35,230 nucleotides of DNA from Bacteroidales bacterium (GTDB lineage Bacteria > Bacteroidota > Bacteroidia > Bacteroidales > ML635J-15). Position 1 is the stretch's first letter; each line of letters starts with the position of its first letter. Location of the stretch: NCBI GenBank assembly GCA_017645925.1, contig JAGCNN010000187.1, positions 1-35,230 on the forward strand. Direction: 5' to 3'. The position numbers and the translations under genes were made by a program. Positions 32,507-35,230 of this stretch are shown here, in pieces. The notes below the pieces were generated by a model that did not search any database, was not told the origin of the DNA, and saw nothing but the letters and a program-made list of their open reading frames with translations.

Positions 32507-33456
32507 AAGAATACATCAAGATACCTGCTTTAATCGTTGGCGGAATTGCAATAGGAATACTTTGTACTCTTGGATTGATGTCGCTTACTGCTGATGATTC
32601 TATCAAGCAAAGCAATGAAGCTAAAGAATTTCCGTCTGCACCTACATCTTCGCAGCCATTTATTCCAAATGAGATTATTTTCTGCGGGGAACGTGTTCCA
32701 CTCGAAAACTTCGATGTTTACGAAGCGCTTGACTATGAACTTGTAGTGAATATGTACCGTCATTCGGCAACAATAACATATCTGAAGAAAGCTAAACGCT
32801 ATTTTCCTGAAATAGAAAAAGTTCTGAAAGAAAACAATATTCCCGACGACCTCAAATACCTCTGCGTTGCCGAAAGCGGATTGAGCAATGTGGTTAGTCC
32901 CGCAGGTGCAACTGGCTTCTGGCAGTTTATGAAAACAGCCGGCAACGAGTATGGTCTGCGCATTGACACAAACGTTGACGAGCGCTACAACCATCACAAG
33001 TCGGTGGTAGCCGCCTGCAAATACTTCAAGGATGCCTACAAAAAGTTCAAAAGCTGGACCTTGGTTGCTGCATCGTACAATATGGGCATGGGCGGTGTTA
33101 GTAAAAGTATAGATAATCAAAAAGTTGACAACTACTGGGATTTGCTTCTGAATTCCGAAACTGCAAGATATGTCTATCGTATCATTGCGCTTAAGCTAGT
33201 AATGGAAAATCCTAGCACATACGGCTTTAACCTTGACGAAAAGGACTTGTACGACGAAATAGAAACCTACACCATAAAGGTTGACACAACAATAAGCGAC
33301 CTTACACAGTTTGCCATCGACAATGGCACCAACCTCAAGATGCTCAAGCATTTCAATCCGTGGCTTAGAACCAATACGCTTCCAAACCAGTCGCGTAAGG
33401 AATTTGAGATTGAACTGCCGAAGAAAGGCATAAGACCCTGCAAAACGACTAAATGA
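32503..33456 (+). CDS. membrane-anchored lytic transglycosylase (SLT domain, MltD-like)
   Basis: The 317-residue protein starts with an uncleaved-looking membrane anchor (IPALIVGGIAIGILCTLGLM) and a linker rich in Ser and Pro. The SLT catalytic domain covers about 85-230: LKYLCVAESGLSNVVSPAGATGFWQFM, with catalytic Glu124, then ERYNHHKSVVAACKYFKDAY and AASYNMGMGG. A C-terminal stretch (about 255-310, ETYTIKVDTTISDLTQFAIDN to FEIELPKKG) resembles one LysM-like module. It would cut peptidoglycan glycan strands to 1,6-anhydro products. Its ATGA overlaps with both neighbours tie it to the polysaccharide operon, so I infer it opens the wall for the export complex. Confidence 0.92.
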   Translation: MKEYIKIPALIVGGIAIGILCTLGLMSLTADDSIKQSNEAKEFPSAPTSSQPFIPNEIIFCGERVPLENFDVYEALDYELVVNMYRHSATITYLKKAKRYFPEIEKVLKENNIPDDLKYLCVAESGLSNVVSPAGATGFWQFMKTAGNEYGLRIDTNVDERYNHHKSVVAACKYFKDAYKKFKSWTLVAASYNMGMGGVSKSIDNQKVDNYWDLLLNSETARYVYRIIALKLVMENPSTYGFNLDEKDLYDEIETYTIKVDTTISDLTQFAIDNGTNLKMLKHFNPWLRTNTLPNQSRKEFEIELPKKGIRPCKTTK

Positions 33457-35230
33457 TGAAGACTGAAGATGAGAAGATTGAAGTCAGGGGCGCAAGGATT
33501 CACAACCTCAAGAACCTTGATGTCGACATTCCGCAGCATAAGCTCACCGTTGTCACAGGATTGAGCGGATGCGGAAAGTCATCACTTGCCTTCGATACCA
33601 TATATGCCGAAGGACAACGACGTTACATGGAAACTTTTTCGGCATACGCAAGGCAGTTTATCGGCAGCATGGAACGCCCCGATGTTGACCAGATTACAGG
33701 TCTTAGCCCCGTTATCGCCATCGAGCAGAAGACTACCGTTAAGAATCCGCGTTCCACGGTTGGCACAATTACCGAAATCTACGACTACCTTCGTCTGCTT
33801 TTCGCCCGTGCCTCTACAGCATATTCGTATGTCACAGGCGAGAAAATGGTGAAATACAGCGACAACCAGATAGTTGACATCATAACCGAAAAGTTCAACG
33901 GAAAGTCGATTTATGTTCTCGCACCGCTTGTAAATGGTCGTAAAGGTCACTACAAGGAACTGTTCGAGAATATCCGTCGTCGTGGCTATATGACCGCCCG
34001 CATCGATGGCGAAATCACCGAAGTAGAATATAACCTCAAGCTAGACCGTTATAAGAATCATTTTATTGAGGTTGTTGTCGATAAGCTTACGATAAAAAGC
34101 GACGACGACAGCCAGCGTCTGCGCAAGGCTATCGAACTTGCAATGCAACTCGGCAAAGGTATAACAATGGTTCTTGAAAAAGGCACCGACAAGCCATCAT
34201 TTTACAGTCGTTTCCTGATGTGTCCCACGAGTGGAATTTCGTACAAGGAACCTGCACCTCATTCGTTTTCGTTCAACTCGCCGCAGGGAGCCTGCCCTAA
34301 GTGCAACGGACTGGGAACTATCATCGATGTTGACTTAGAAAAACTTATTCCAAACCATGATCTTTCGATAAACGAAGGCGCAATAACCACCATCGGCAAA
34401 CGCAAGGAATCCGTTCTGTTCTGGACACTTGATGCTCTTGCCGAGAAACTTGAGTTTTCGATGAAAACGCCTATCAAGGATTTGCCCGAAGACATTCTCG
34501 ACACTATCCTCTACGGCTACAATGGAAATCTCAACCTCAGACATACCCCGCTTGGCGAAGATTCAAACTATATCGTTACATTTGACGGCGTGATAAACCG
34601 CATGAAGCACAGCAGTAGCGACGACGATCCGGACAAGGAGAACGCCAAGTTTACAAAATATGTAACTTGTCCCAAGTGTGGCGGAGCAAGGCTCAACCGC
34701 GAAGCTTTGTGCTTTAGGTTTGCCGGCAAGAATATCGCCGAGCTTGCAAATATGGACTTGCCCGAACTTTACAATTTCTTCGACAACCACAATGCTGAAC
34801 TCTCGGAAAAGGAACAAAAAATTGCCTACGAAATTGTAAAGGAAGTCAAGACAAGGCTGAAATTCTTGCTTGATGTAGGACTTGACTACTTGTCGCTCAA
34901 CCGTCCAGCCGAAAGTCTTTCGGGCGGTGAATTGCAACGCATTAGGTTGGCAACACAGATTGGTTCGCGCCTCGTGAATGTGCTTTACATCCTCGATGAG
35001 CCCAGCATTGGTCTTCATCAGCGCGACAACCAGAAACTCATACATTCGCTCAAGGAACTGCGCGACCGTGGCAACTCGGTTATTGTCGTCGAACACGACC
35101 GCGACATGATTGAAAATGCCGACTACATAGTGGATATTGGTCCTGGTGCTGGTCGCAAGGGCGGACATCTAGTTTTTGCAGGAACGCCCGAAGAAATGCA
35201 AAACGCCGACACCATTACTGCAAAGTACAT
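33453..35230 (+). CDS. uvrA: UvrABC excinuclease subunit A, 3' end cut by the window
   Basis: The first 592 codons are present and the frame is still open at the window edge. UvrA is the ATP-driven damage-recognition subunit of nucleotide excision repair. Visible: [16 protein letters not shown], Walker [10 protein letters not shown] (36-44), [32 protein letters not shown], the zinc module ending [10 protein letters not shown], a second [10 protein letters not shown], the ABC signature [14 protein letters not shown] (from 489), Walker [16 protein letters not shown] and the switch His in VVEHDRDM. The first half of the first zinc module reads CPTSG, lacking one usual Cys. ATG 33453 overlaps the transglycosylase stop; ATG 33456 is equally usable. 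A repair gene at the end of a polysaccharide operon is an unusual context. Confidence 0.96.
   Translation, partial: MMKTEDEKIEVRGARIHNLKNLDVDIPQHKLTVVTGLSGCGKSSLAFDTIYAEGQRRYMETFSAYARQFIGSMERPDVDQITGLSPVIAIEQKTTVKNPRSTVGTITEIYDYLRLLFARASTAYSYVTGEKMVKYSDNQIVDIITEKFNGKSIYVLAPLVNGRKGHYKELFENIRRRGYMTARIDGEITEVEYNLKLDRYKNHFIEVVVDKLTIKSDDDSQRLRKAIELAMQLGKGITMVLEKGTDKPSFYSRFLMCPTSGISYKEPAPHSFSFNSPQGACPKCNGLGTIIDVDLEKLIPNHDLSINEGAITTIGKRKESVLFWTLDALAEKLEFSMKTPIKDLPEDILDTILYGYNGNLNLRHTPLGEDSNYIVTFDGVINRMKHSSSDDDPDKENAKFTKYVTCPKCGGARLNREALCFRFAGKNIAELANMDLPELYNFFDNHNAELSEKEQKIAYEIVKEVKTRLKFLLDVGLDYLSLNRPAESLSGGELQRIRLATQIGSRLVNVLYILDEPSIGLHQRDNQKLIHSLKELRDRGNSVIVVEHDRDMIENADYIVDIGPGAGRKGGHLVFAGTPEEMQNADTITAKY

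Noticed and set aside
34563-35168. 201-codon minus-strand frame
   Set aside because: Antisense to the UvrA ABC signature and Walker B region, which are beyond doubt on the plus strand.

Overview
The window comes from a Bacteroidota genome, most likely order Bacteroidales. The evidence is a T9SS-dependent adhesin-like protein with a gliding-motility-type C-terminal domain, a TonB-dependent receptor with a carboxypeptidase-D-like N-terminal domain, a DUF4783-nadC pair, AT-rich intergenic DNA, almost no Shine-Dalgarno sequences, and many copies of the Bacteroidota -7 promoter element (TAnnTTTG) close to start codons. That element was used to correct several starts: where it lies inside a longer open frame, the first ATG downstream of it was preferred. 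No tRNA, rRNA, CRISPR array, transposase or integrase was recognised.

Layout. 1-310: the 3' end of a YgjP/DUF45 metallopeptidase gene, a doubtful short frame and a strong terminator. 326-1021 (-): comF-like phosphoribosyltransferase. 1238-3700 (+): a lone TonB-dependent receptor. 3873-5312 (+): a sugar-kinase-like domain fused to a RapZ C-terminal domain. 5323-5673: a non-coding foldback element with 18-bp perfect terminal inverted repeats. 5683-7086 (-): a secreted nucleoside hydrolase fused to an FmdE-like domain. 7200-12294 (-): a two-gene unit for a small secreted protein and a 1555-residue T9SS cargo protein. 12572-16721 (-): rlmH followed, 1 bp later, by a very large NtrY-like histidine kinase. 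16849-17329 (+): a RelE/ParE-type toxin-antitoxin pair. 17364-18612 (+): a promoter, a structured RNA candidate and a secreted protein of unknown function. 18625-23050: an RND/MMPL exporter (-) divergent from an AraC-family regulator (+). 23418-25723 (+): DUF4783 protein, nadC and a YihY/BrkB membrane protein. 25761-28033: a polysaccharide flippase (-) divergent from a Ca2+/Na+ antiporter (+). 28157-35230 (+): a tightly packed operon with an outer-membrane polysaccharide export lipoprotein, a Wzc-like tyrosine autokinase, a WecA/MraY-type glycosyl-phosphate transferase, a lytic transglycosylase and uvrA, which runs off the end.

How the genes fit together. The last operon looks like the start-and-export core of a surface polysaccharide, with a wall-cutting enzyme that may make room for the export machine; the flippase about 1.2 kb upstream may serve the same pathway. 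The AraC regulator and the MMPL exporter share one divergent control region with dyad symmetry. The least explained items are the foldback element at 5323-5673, the T-tailed structured RNA candidate at about 17378-17470, and the two unusual domain fusions (kinase-RapZ and nucleoside hydrolase-FmdE).
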